NCBI GenBank assembly: GCA_964017155.1
Contig: OZ024856.1
Location: forward strand, 6,987,313 to 7,051,312
DNA from: Oasisia sp. SBJ-2009
Taxonomy: Eukaryota; Annelida; Polychaeta; Sabellida; Siboglinidae
Length of the DNA stretch: 64,000 bases
Reading direction: 5' to 3'
Shown: piece after piece, positions 36,741-50,100 of the stretch
How positions within the stretch are numbered: the first letter of the stretch is position 1
Layout: each line of letters starts with the position of its first letter
Notes under the pieces: generated by a model
Told to the model about the DNA's origin: nothing
What the model saw: the letters and a program-made list of their open reading frames with translations, nothing else
Databases searched by the model: none
Program-made: the position numbers and the translations under genes

Positions 36741-39700
36741 AATGCATCCATACGTTCTGAGAATACCGACTACATAAAATAACTTGTGGCTTGAAATAAA
36801 AGCAATGTTCTCATACGGTCTAGAATTAGAAAGCTATTACGCATTAAATTTTTCCAAGACTTGATGTTGGTCGGCGTCGTTCCTTCGGCACCACGCTGCA
36901 TCATGGCCACACAGTGGTGAATCAGGAAAATGTAAAACACGTCAATAATGTTAGTAAACGTTTGACAATCAAGATCGATAACCTAAAAAGCAACTAAAGC
37001 ACTCACTTGAAAGTCATCGAAATCCTTCCTTGCCCGCCCACTCTTCCCACACGAACACAAGACAGACAGCACACGGGAGACCTTATGGATCTCCCGACAT
37101 ACACTAGGACAGTACAGTGGTCAGTTCTTACCTCACGGTCAAAAGCGTGGAAAACGCGCCGGTACTGACCACACATAATAAGACAGCACACGTGAGAAGG
37201 TCTTACCTACACAGTCAAGCCCCTTGCGGGACGCTGGCCCTTCTCACAGAAACTAATCGGACGCCACACACGAAGACATACCTGTAAAGGTGTGTGTGCA
37301 GAAGAGGCATTACGACCGGCTGTCGCTCGGAACTGACCAGTACGAAAACACGAAAGTGATCTTACCACATACAGTTCTTCAGAGTGCAAGAGTGTTGCCC
37401 GGCCGACGCTTGAACTATCGTACCGTCTGTGTTCACCCTCTGTCTTTACTTCTCGAGTGTGACCCTTAGCGTTTCTTGTCTTGTCTTGTACGTCTTCCAA
37501 TCTGTGGATGAGAAGAGCGACCCGACCGTGTTGAAGTTTCAGAACACAAACCAGTACAGTAATCGTACAAATCGGATGAAAGCGAACGCATGTCTTCAAC
37601 AAGTACTCACCGCAAATTGTTCGCAGCTTGGCAGAATAGAGGCGTTCTTTGCCCCAGACTCGTAATCGTCTTATTTCGCACGCTGATTGTTAGCCGCCCG
37701 CCCTATGGCTATGGCTGCGCTCACTTCTTCTGAAACATACACAAATAAAGGCCATTACAATTAAAATTTACTAGGCTACAGCGGCGCTCTTCTCAGACGG
37801 ATATAACCATACCGTCGAACGGTTTATGTACTCTCCTAAAATCTATTAAATCAAACTCGTTCTCGAGCGCCTTCGCGGCGGAAGTGTGCTTCTTAGTGTG
37901 ACGTCATATATCACATATCAACAATGCAGCCGAACGTTCGGAGAATACCGAATATATTATAACATTTGAATGTTTCTGTCTCGAAATAAATGAAAGCAAT
38001 GTACACAGGCGTTCTAGAATTAGAAAGCGATTGCGCATTAACTTTTCGGAGGAGTTGATGTGTTGATCGACATCGTTCCTTCGGCACCGCGCTGCATCAT
38101 GGTCGCACAGTGGCGAGTCTGAGACCTGTAAAACACGTCAATAATGTTAGTAAGCGTTTGACAATCAAGATCGATAACCTAAAAAGCAACTAAAGCACTC
38201 ACTTGAAACTTGAAAGTCGTCGAAATCCTTCCTTGCCCGCCCACTCTTCCCACACGAACACAAGACAGACAGCACACGGGAGATCTTATGGATCTCCCGA
38301 CATACACTAGGACCGCACAGTGGTCAGTTCTTACCTCACGGTCAGAAGCGTGGAAAACGCGCCGGCACTGACCACACATACTAAGACAGCACACGTGAGA
38401 AGGTCTTACCTACACAGTCAAGCCCCTTGCGGGACGCTGGCCCTTCTCACAGAAACTAATCGGACGCCACACACGAAGACATACCTGTATAGGTGTCTGC
38501 AGAAGAGGCACCACGACCGGCTGTCGCTCGGAACTGGTATAAAACGAAAGTGATCTTACCATACCGTTGTTCCAAATGCAAGAGCGTTGCTCGGCCGACG
38601 CTTCATGTTGCGTGTCGTCTTTCTTCGGCCTGTGTCTTTCATTTTCGAGCGAGGCCCTTAGCGCTTCTTGTCTTGCATGTCTTCCAATCTGCGGAACAGA
38701 AGAGCGACCATGTTGAAGTTTCAGAATATAACCAATACAGTAATCCAACAAATCGGATGAAAGCCAAGACATGTCTTCAACTAGTACTCACCTCAAATTG
38801 TTGGCAGCTCGGCAGACCAAAGTCGTCTTTCGCCCTCGTATTCGTCTTATTTCGCACGCTGACTGTTAGCCGCCCGCCCCATGGCTGCACTCAGGTCTGA
38901 AACATTCACAACTACATGCCATTAAAATCAGAACACACTAGGCTACAGCGACGCTCTTCTCAAACGGATATAACCATACTTTCGAATGGTTTATGTACTT
39001 TCCTAGATATATTAAATCAGACTCGTTCTCGAGCGCCTTAGCGGCGGAAGTATGCGTCTTACTGTGACGTCACATGTCACTATGCAGCCGGACGTTCACA
39101 GAATACCGAATAAAAAAATACTTTTGTGTCTCTTAATAAAAGTAATGTTCACATGAGTTCTATAATTAGAAAGTGATTGCGCATTACCTTTTTGCAGGAC
39201 TTGATGATGATCGGCGTCGTTCCTTCGGCACCGCGCTGCATCATGGTCCCACAGTGGTGAATCAGAGATCTGTAACACACGTCAATACTGTTAGTAAACG
39301 TATGACAAGCAAGAACGATAACCTAAAAAGCAACTAAACCACTTACTTGAAAGTCGAAATTCTTCCTTGTCCGCCCATTCTTCCTATACACGCACTAGAC
39401 AGACAGCACAAGGGAGACCTTATGGATCTCCCGACGTACACTAGGACAACACAGTTGTCAGTCAGCACTGACCACACGTACTAAGACAGCACACGTGAGA
39501 AGGTCTAACCTATACAATCCAGCCCCTTGCGGGACGCTGGCCTTCCTCACACAAACTGTTCGGACGCTACACAAGAAGACATACCTGTAAAGTTGTGCAG
39601 AAGAGGCATCACGACCGGCTATCGCTCGGAACTGGTACGAAGCGAAAGTGATCTTACCGCACAGTTGTTCAGGAATTCAAATCATCTGACTTCAAATCTG

Positions 39701-40020
39701 TAGAACAAAAAAGCGACCATGTTTAAATTTCAGAACCCAAACCAGTACAGTAATCGAACAAATCTGTTGAAAGGCAAAGCATGTCTTCAACTAGTACTTA
39801 CTGTAAATTGTGATCGTCAGATTAGGGTCGACTTTTGCCCTCGTACTCGTTTTAGTTCACACATAGATATTTAGCCACCACATTGTTGCGCTCACTTCTT
39901 AAACATACACAACTACAGGTCATTATAATTAGAACTTATTCGGTACAGCGTCTCTTTTCAAACAGATATAACCATACGTTCGAACGGTTTCTTTGCGCTC
40001 AATGTTAAATTCTCGAGGAC
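36741..40020 (-). repeat. Three tandem units of about 1.16 kb with splice-like motifs, hairpins and CRE sites
   Basis: Unit anchors (ATGCANCC..ACGTTC..GAATACCGA) lie at 36741, 37922 and 39082, spaced 1181 and 1160 bp. Unit 3 is cut off near 40020. Read on the minus strand, units 1 and 2 share acceptor-like TTTCAG and several GGTAAGA / GGTATGT / GTGAGTACTTG donor-like motifs. Three conserved hairpins enclose or abut the CTTACC complement, for example GTGGTCAGT/ACTGACCAC at 37117-37172, GAGAAGG/CCCTTCTC at 37194-37245, and GAACTG/CAGTTC at 37330-37377. At the right end of units 1 and 2 sit TGACGTCA (37899, 39065) and GCGGAAGT. This resembles a multi-exon non-coding or short-coding transcript that was duplicated. 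No known product recognised. Confidence 0.7.
39188..39244 (-). other. Possible short coding exon in array unit 3
   Basis: ATG at 39244 reads MMQRGAEGTTPIIIKSCKK and stops at a donor-like AAG|GTAATG. Units 1 and 2 keep MMQRGAEGT, then diverge; unit 2 reaches a stop. The shared start and loss of the donor in two copies suggest unit 3 may be the ancestral exon. I do not recognise the protein. Confidence 0.25.
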
Positions 40021-41610
<1,590 letters not shown>

Positions 41611-42798
41611 CTAGGCTAGCATTGTGCCTAAAACCTGTTTAGCCAATTTGGCTAGAGATCAGAAATTTGTTTAACCAAGTGAGATTCTCTTTAGCCATTT
41701 TTTTAGATCAATTAAATTACCCGGTTTAAAAATGCAAAACAAGACATAACATAATAAAAAATTCTATACAATATCCACAAGTAAAACATTTCCTATTTTA
41801 ATTAACTAAACATTTATATATTTAACTAAACATATATAACGCAAACAAACATCCAGTATAATTTAACAGAACATTGTTTAACCATAAAATGAAAGCTGAA
41901 CAACTGTTGGGAATTTTGCAAAATATAAAGAAACAGCACCTAACACATACTATTAATTAATGTAATAAAATTACAGGTGTGTATAACATAAATTGAAAGA
42001 TACACTTTTATAACAAGGCAACATAATTAAGAACCACCTACTCTACTCTTGCTGCCCCGCAGTAATCCAAACAGTGTATTTATAATAATTATTACCTATC
42101 TTAAAACATCACTTGACTGCTCAGTAATTGAATACAGTAATTCACCAAATTAGTTAACTGTGGCCGACTGTAAGTGTAATCCTGGCCTGGGTGACGCAGG
42201 CTATATGTGATAAAACACGTTTTTGACATGCATCTTTCTATCTGTAATGTTTCTGGTGGTGAAACTTGTCAAACATACATGAATTACAATCTATATTGGC
42301 ATTTTATTGAATAGTTACCAGATGGCACATTGATTAATCATTGACAATGCCATGTGACTGCGCCGGCGATACTGAGTGATAATATGGAACCTGTCGGGTT
42401 CAGCATTGCACTTGTCTCAAACTTGTAATTAGTGCCATCAGGCAGGTCTCCTTTGTCTAATCAAAAAAAGTTTACACAATTCTTGATTGATTTAAGCCCC
42501 CCCCCCCCCCCCCCCTATTGTCTGTGAGCATGGCTAAGTGGAGGGATTAGCGACATATTGTTTACCCAGCAGGTCACATTAGGCCGACTGGTTATCTGGG
42601 TCAGTGGAATGTGCGATCTTTTAGGTGACTTCAACAGAGCCGGGTGTTGAATAATGCAGTCATGTATTGCTGATAACATCAATAATAATGACAGATATAT
42701 AATGTTTCGCTAATTTGGCGAAGAGGTTTAATTTATTTTCGCCAAATAGAAAACCATTTCACCTATGGCGCAAATGGCGATCGACAGCACTAGCCTAG
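41611..42798. mobile_element. 1.2 kb element with CTAGGCTAG ends and TCACC flanks
   Basis: The left end CTAGGCTAGCATTGT pairs with the right end ACAGCACTAGCCTAG. TCACC directly flanks both sides (41606-41610 and 42799-42803), a likely 5 bp target duplication. Subterminal GCCAATTTGGC/GCCATTTGCGC motifs recur. No ORF. It contains a run of 19 C at 42497-42515. Confidence 0.55.
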
Positions 42799-42803
42799 TC
42801 ACC

Positions 42804-44165
42804 ATTGGCATTGAGGCACATAATAAAAAAAACAAGTTGTAAGTACAGGCACACATGACATTCATTTATGAAAAGTGTTTTAATCAACTATGATGCACTT
42901 CGCCAGTATCTATATCTTGTCAGTGACAGATTTTGTTATGGTGTTGTCTGTAGACATAATCTGTTCCGAGTCCATGAAGTTGGGTGCTGAAAATATGTGC
43001 TTGGATTATGCTACTTGTTAGAGTTCTTGTTGTTCGAATCTTACGCTGCTGTGTGGACCCATGGGCAGTATTTGTGTACACTGTACATTGGTCCAGTTCA
43101 CTCACCTGTATGAACGAGTATCTAGCTATAATGTAATTGCTGCGTGACTGCCTGACTGGATGCTTCCCAGATGATAAGTCAAGATGGTGTTACAAAAAAA
43201 ATGTAAAACACTTTTACCAGTCCAGGTTTCTTAATGCTGCGTTGTAAGAAAGTACATTTACATTGTACTTGTATAGCGGCTAATAAATGTGTTATTCGCA
43301 AAATTAATTGTGTACAGCAAGTATGCATATTTCCAGACGGCAATATTTTTCAATAGACTTTTTTGTCCTAAATATTTATAGAGTTATTGTCGTCACCTTC
43401 AGAGGAATTGTATGTAACAACATTAATTGTTATACTGACCGTTTCCAAAACCATCATATTATACGAGATTGTGTTCAATAAGGAACTGGAAAAAAGCACC
43501 TCCACTGTCATAACTTCCACTGATGTCAGCGAATTTGCCCCTAAAAAAACAAACATGCAACACACTTATATATTATAATATATAACTTTCTGGACCGGAG
43601 AATGCTATCTGGTGAATAACATTCAAAAAGAAAATTCTGAGTCACATTATTTTCCTGGAGAAGTTATGAATGGACGATAAGTGTTTGTTGGTAAGCATTT
43701 GTGCCTGGTGGCCTAAAAAATGAGCATGAACCAATCAGAACCATACAGAGTAAATATGACAGTCGGCGAATTTACTGACAAATAAAGTTAAATGGGTTTT
43801 GTTACGCTTATATGCATAATTGCATATGACGTGTACTGCAGCAAAACATAATAATTTTGCATAAGTTCTTTCTCTGCTACTTTTGTCGTGCAAATCAAAG
43901 CATACCTTGCGTGTTATCTGTACAACACATGCTTAGAACTTAGACGTTCACACAGAACTGAGACCTTCCATTTGTCATATGTTCCAATGTAATGAAACTA
44001 TGCTCTATCTCTACAGTTGTTTGTATAATAAAATCCGTAATTGCTGCAGTGTCAACATACTAATGGGTGCACTTTCTGCATCAGAATCCATTAATGACAT
44101 CAGCCTGATGGCCAAATACTGTATCTAACTGTGTGACATTTGATTTAATGTTTTATTATTTTCAG
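42804..44165. other. Non-coding region upstream of RRP36
   Basis: No gene, repeat array or clear element recognised; AT-rich. It is either RRP36 promoter/5' intron or intergenic. Confidence 0.45.
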
Positions 44166-44174
44166 GGTTACTGC

Positions 44175-45667
44175 ATGATTGATGACAACATGATCAGGAA
44201 GAGGAAAGCCAAACCAGTTCAGGAGAGTCAGACGAACTCAAGTTCTGAATCAGATTCTGATGCTGACATCCAGAATTTCACTGCAACTTTTATGCAGTCT
44301 GTAGCTGCGCCAGAAAAGAAGACAAAGAAGACAAAAGAAGATGTACAAGATCACTCGTCCAGTTCACCAGTCTCTTCTTCAGAAGATGAGGAAGTAGAAA
44401 CTACAGAGAAAAAACCCAAGAGACTGTTAAAAGTAAAACAACAAATAAAACGACACACAAAATCACACAGAGTAGAGCACGGTGAAGGGACATCAGATGA
44501 TGATGTAAGTGATGAAGAGGAGGAAGAGGAGACTGCTGTTGGACACTTGCCAAGGAGGACAGAGAATGTTGATGAAGAAGAAGAAGACAAACAAGATGAA
44601 GAAGAGCAGGAGGAGAGTGAACCTGAAGAAACCAACATTGAAGATGGCGTTGTAAGTGGTGCTTATTAAGTTAAAAAAAATTAATTAATGTAATGTCAAT
44701 ATAAATACTGTTACTGAAAGATTTTTGCACAGTGATCACCTAACTTAGTTAACCTGGTTATTTATTAAATTACTAAAAATCAATATATTTCTGCATTCAT
44801 GAAGTTTTACAGCACTAAGAATTATTCACAAATCATAGTAACATTAAAACATAAAATATCAATGCCATGATAAATAATAAAACAGTAAAGTTGGTAACTG
44901 ATACTGTTTCTGTTTGATTTTTCAGGCTGCACTACGGAAAGGTAAGTATAACAGAAACAGATATATTCATAAATGTATATAATATATGATATGAATCAAT
45001 ATATGTTGTAGGTGAACAATTCAAATTACTTTCCATATTGATATTCATTTGCTTTAGTTGCAGTTGCATTACGTTGATATTCCTGTGTCATTGTTTGTCT
45101 AATGAATAGTCTATTTTATTTCCAGTTTAGAATATTAGTCACATGCTATAAGACAGGTACTTCTTACTTAATTGAACTGCATTTCTCACAGACTAACTCC
45201 TATTTGTGTTTCAGAATTAGCTGACATGCCATTTGATGACGTACAGAAATTGAAAGAAAAAATTGGACTGAAAGCGTAAGGAAACTGTTAGTACTCCACT
45301 AAGTGATTTTCTCCCACCCGCAGCAAACACACAGTCCACTTTCCGATGAGTTTTAGTATGTATATTTTATCATAATTTATTATATTTTATATTTTTGGTT
45401 TTTTTTAATTTCATATTTTACATTTTAAGCTACTATATTTCTACTAGATCGTATCAATTATTTATCGATGTTATAATGAGCAATTTTTTATTCGGACCTT
45501 TTTATGTGATTGTTCTTATTTATTTTATTTAATGTAGTAGTATATTTTAACATCATTGTTTGGTGCATGTGAATGTATTGTCATGTGAATGTACTATTAC
45601 GACAACCAATATCATTACACATTCCAATGTTTTATTGTAACTACAATGTGAACACATGGCAATAAAG

Positions 45668-45698
<31 letters not shown>

Positions 45699-47141
45699 TA
45701 TCTTATCTTATCTTATCTTATCTTATCTTATCTTATCTTATCTTATCTTCAAGTCTTTTTATTTCAGAAAAAAATCTAAACATTCATGCACTGTAAATCT
45801 CAGTGGATCTGTTAATGTAATAGTTGGTCAGTATGAAATTACCAGGTAATAACAAATAAATGAGATCACTTGCAAGTTGCAACCTTGAATCCTAAAAGAA
45901 CAAAAAAAAATTACTTTACATATTTAATGAAAATTTTGTTTACTTTACAGATTTAATGAGGCGATGTATGGCAGGGGTTCAACAGACCGTGGAGGCCGAC
46001 GTGTCTTCAAGAGAGCAAACAGACACAGGTATGTAATATATGTTATACACATGTCACCTGCTAAAGTGGGTTAGGGTTATTAAGCCATAACATTGTGAAC
46101 ATGAATGTTCCTCTTATTTGATTCCACAAACCATACGCTTTAAAATGACACCTTATTCCAGTTGTTTGTCGAAATATCATCAGTATTTTTATATTTAATG
46201 TTTAATTGACAGAAACTTTACTACATGGTCTTTTGAGAAACAGTGTGATTGTAACTCATATTAACTATCACTTTTTAAGATGGGGAATCATAAGTGCCTG
46301 CATTAATTTAAAGGAACTGACCATTGAAAGGTGACATTATCACATTAAAGGAATTGACCATTGAAGGGTGAGATTATAATATTAAATTAATCCATAAATC
46401 TAGTATAAAGCAATCTTGTGATATGCGTATGCATGAACTTTCCACAAAGGGTCAAGGTCAGGTCACAAGCAGTCAGCTACTGTGTAGTTCTTTCCCTGGT
46501 CAATGCACACAATGTGCTGTTGTGCTTCAGACCCATGGAGATGTCATCTAAGATTCACGTGTCACAGTTCAGAGAAGTCATCCCTGTCAAGAAGCAGGTA
46601 AGAATCTAACATGATATTTAGCAAAAAGGAATAATATAGATTATTGTTTATGGGATGGATTGGATTTCCATGAAATGTTGTATTATAACATTTAATAGAA
46701 CATTCTAATTTATTCTGTAACATCTGTAGACTATTCTGTAGGATTATTATGGATATTTTTATGTATAATAATAATATGTACCGGTACTGTTGGGTGCAGA
46801 ACAATTATGTAGAATTTGCTCTAGTTGTCTACAATATAAGTTCATCCATAGAAGCCTGTAATACAGAAATATACACTGTATATTTCTGTAGAAATCTATT
46901 GTAAAGTGGTGTGTTCTTCTAGGTGGTTTGGACACTCATGGTGCTGCTACATGGTTCCAAAGGGTTTTGAGGACTTTATTTTAGAATAACTAAGTATGAG
47001 ATAGTTTGGGGACGTAAGCTAAAAAGTTCAAACTGTCAAAAATAGTTGTTTGTACGTGTATATGGTTCAGCCACCCCAGCAGTTTAACATATTGTATACT
47101 CTTAATGGTGGTGGAACAACATAACAGCAAGTGGTTATCAC

Positions 47142-47176
<35 letters not shown>

Positions 47177-50100
47177 TGTGTCTGTGTCTGTGTGGGTGTC
47201 TGTGTGGGTGTCTGTGTGGGTGTCTGTGTGGGTGTCTGTGTGGGTGTCTGTGTGGGTGTCTGTGTGTGTGTCTGTGTGGGTGTCTGTGTGGGTGTCTGTG
47301 TGGGTGTCTGTGTGGGTGTCTGTGTGGGTGTCTGTGTGTGTCTGTGTGGGTGTCTCTGTGGGTGTCTCTGTGGGTGTCTGGGTGGGTGTCTGGGTGTGCG
47401 TGCATGTGCGTGTACTTTGTACTTTTCTTTCCCAGGTGAGACGGGACCCGAGGTTTGACGACTTGTCAGGAGAATTCAACGAGACTATCTACAAGCACAC
47501 GTACTCCTTCCTGGGAGATGTCCGGGAGAGGGAGAAACAGGTGGGTCCCTTGGGACACAGGTCACTCCCTGTCAGTGTGACACGGGTCACTCCGTGTCAA
47601 TGTGACACGGGTCACTCCCTGTCAATGTGACACAGGTCACTCCCTGTCAATGTGACACAGGTCACTCCCTGTCAGTGTGACACGGGTCACTCCGTGTCAA
47701 TGTGACACGGGTCACTCCCTGTCAATGTGACGCGGGTCACTCCTTGTCAATGTGACACGGGTCACTCCTTGTCAGTGTGACATGGGTCACTCCTTGTCAG
47801 TGTGACACGGGTCACTCCCTGTGAGCATGACACGGGTCACTCCCTGTGAGCATGACACGGGTCACTCTGTGTCAATGTGACACGGGTCACTCCCTGTCAA
47901 TGTGACACATCAGTGTTTATGTTTTATGTTATGTTATGTTATGTTATGTTATGTTATGTTATGTTATGTTATGTTATGTTATGTTATGTTATGTTATGTT
48001 ATGTTATGTTATGTTATGTTATGTTATGTTATGTTATGTTATGTTATGTTATGTTATGTTATGTTATGTTATGTTATGTTATGTTATGTTATGTTATGTT
48101 ATGTTATGTTATGTTATGTTATGTTATGTTATGTTATGTTATGTTATGTTATGTTATGTTATGTTATGTTATGTTATGTTATGTTATGTTATGTTATGTT
48201 ATGTTATGTTATGTTATGTTATGTTATGTTATGTTATGTTATGTTATGTTATGTTATGTTATGTTATGTTATGTTATGTTATGTTATGTTATGTTATGTT
48301 ATGTTATGTTATGTTATGTTATGTTATGTTATGTTATGTTATGTTATGTTATGTTATGTTATGTTATGTTATGTTATGTTATGTTATGTTATGTTATGTT
48401 ATGTTATGTTATGTTATGTTATGTTATGTTATGTTATGTTATGTTATGTTATGTTATGTTATGTTATGTTATGTTATGTTATGTTATGTTATGTTATGTT
48501 ATGTTATGTTATGTTATGTTATGTTATGTTATGTTATGTTATGTTATGTTATGTTATGTTATGTTATGTTATGTTATGTTATGTTATGTTATGTTATGTT
48601 ATGTTATGTTATGTTATGTTATGTTATGTTATGTTATGTTATGTTATGTTATGTTATGTTATGTTATGTTATGTTATGTTATGTTATGTTATGTTATGTT
48701 ATGTTATGTTATGTTATGTTATGTTATGTTATGTTATGTTATGTTATGTTATGTTATGTTATGTTATGTTATGTTATGTTATGTTATGTTATGTTATGTT
48801 ATGTTATGTTATGTTATGTTATGTTATGTTATGTTATGTTATGTTATGTTATGTTATGTTATGTTATGTTATGTTATGTTATGTATCCGGTGGAACAACT
48901 TCACACAACAATTATTATAATAATTGTTCCAGAAATGTTGGCTGTGTTTGTTAAACGTGTTATGTGTTACTTATGTCTGAAGGAGTTATAACTTTAATGT
49001 GATTCATTCTGTCTAAATGTTCAACAAGAATTATAAGTTTGCAACTTAGGGCAGGTGCCGTAGTGTTTAAAAAACAGTGGATTCAGATTTTAATGGTAAA
49101 ACATATTTAACGAAACGCCTGTACTCTGACAGACAGTGTAGCGTAGCCTGTTTATGAAGTAATCAAAATCTTTGCTGAGATAGTTTGTTTTCAAAACCAT
49201 ATGCAATATTGAAAGAACATATTCATTGAATTAGTTTATGAATTTTAGAGAATTTATAAGAAGTTTTGAAAAATACAACATAGGTATATGAATTAGAGTT
49301 GAAAGTGTGTTTATATTTTGAATGCAGACACTAGTGAAGGAGATGAGGAGAGTGAAGGATGTTGACAGGAAGAAAGAGATCAAGGCCCTCCTGCGTAGGA
49401 TGGTGAGTGACGTGGTTGTGTAGAAGTGAGACAACCACATGGCATCTAGGATGATGACTTTTACACAACTACTCAAACGTGTTCTATATTCCAGTAGCTT
49501 TGTGTAATTACTATCGAGTATCGAGTTCACCTGTACAACAATGTCCTGCCTCAAAATCACTGGTCTAAATGTCCTGCATGGTATTTACCATTATTATGGT
49601 GGCAACTTCTGCTGCAACAAACATTATTAGGAAACATATATTTTATGACGGATTACATAAAAATTCCTAAATAAAAAACAACTAGTACCATTCTTTGTTG
49701 CATGAAACTTAGTTTCATAAGTCGCGCTGTAAAAATTATTTACATTGGTCCAACTACTTCTTTGCCCCACCAAAATGTGCTGCAGAACTTATAATTTTGA
49801 TGAACCAAACTTGCTGTTAGTATCTGCACTCCTAGTTTCATTCGCAGTGCAGTTTATTTTCCCGGCTCAACATATTTTGAGAATTTGCAAACTGACGCGA
49901 CCTTCCATTAGTGAAGATATTAGCAAGAAACACTGCACAATTAGGATACAGTGGTATAATTCAGTATAATAGTATGTATGAATAATTGTGAATACCATAG
50001 CTAATTGACAAAATGTAGCATGTTTTTATGTCATGTATTTGATTAACTGGTATGCTCGCATCAACATAATAACAATAACATGTTTTGTTGTTAATTGAAA

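Noticed and set aside
37003..38900. Minus- and plus-strand frames of 60-135 codons within the tandem units
   Set aside because: Frames are not kept between units (different lengths, shifted stops), so they are unlikely to be proteins as such.
47067..47479. His/Thr/Asp- and Val/Cys-repeat frames on both strands
   Set aside because: Products of the TG / TGTGTGGGTGTC repeat.
47877..48991. Three long frames of repeating MLCYV
   Set aside because: They are produced by the ATGTT microsatellite, which lacks stop codons in all three frames.
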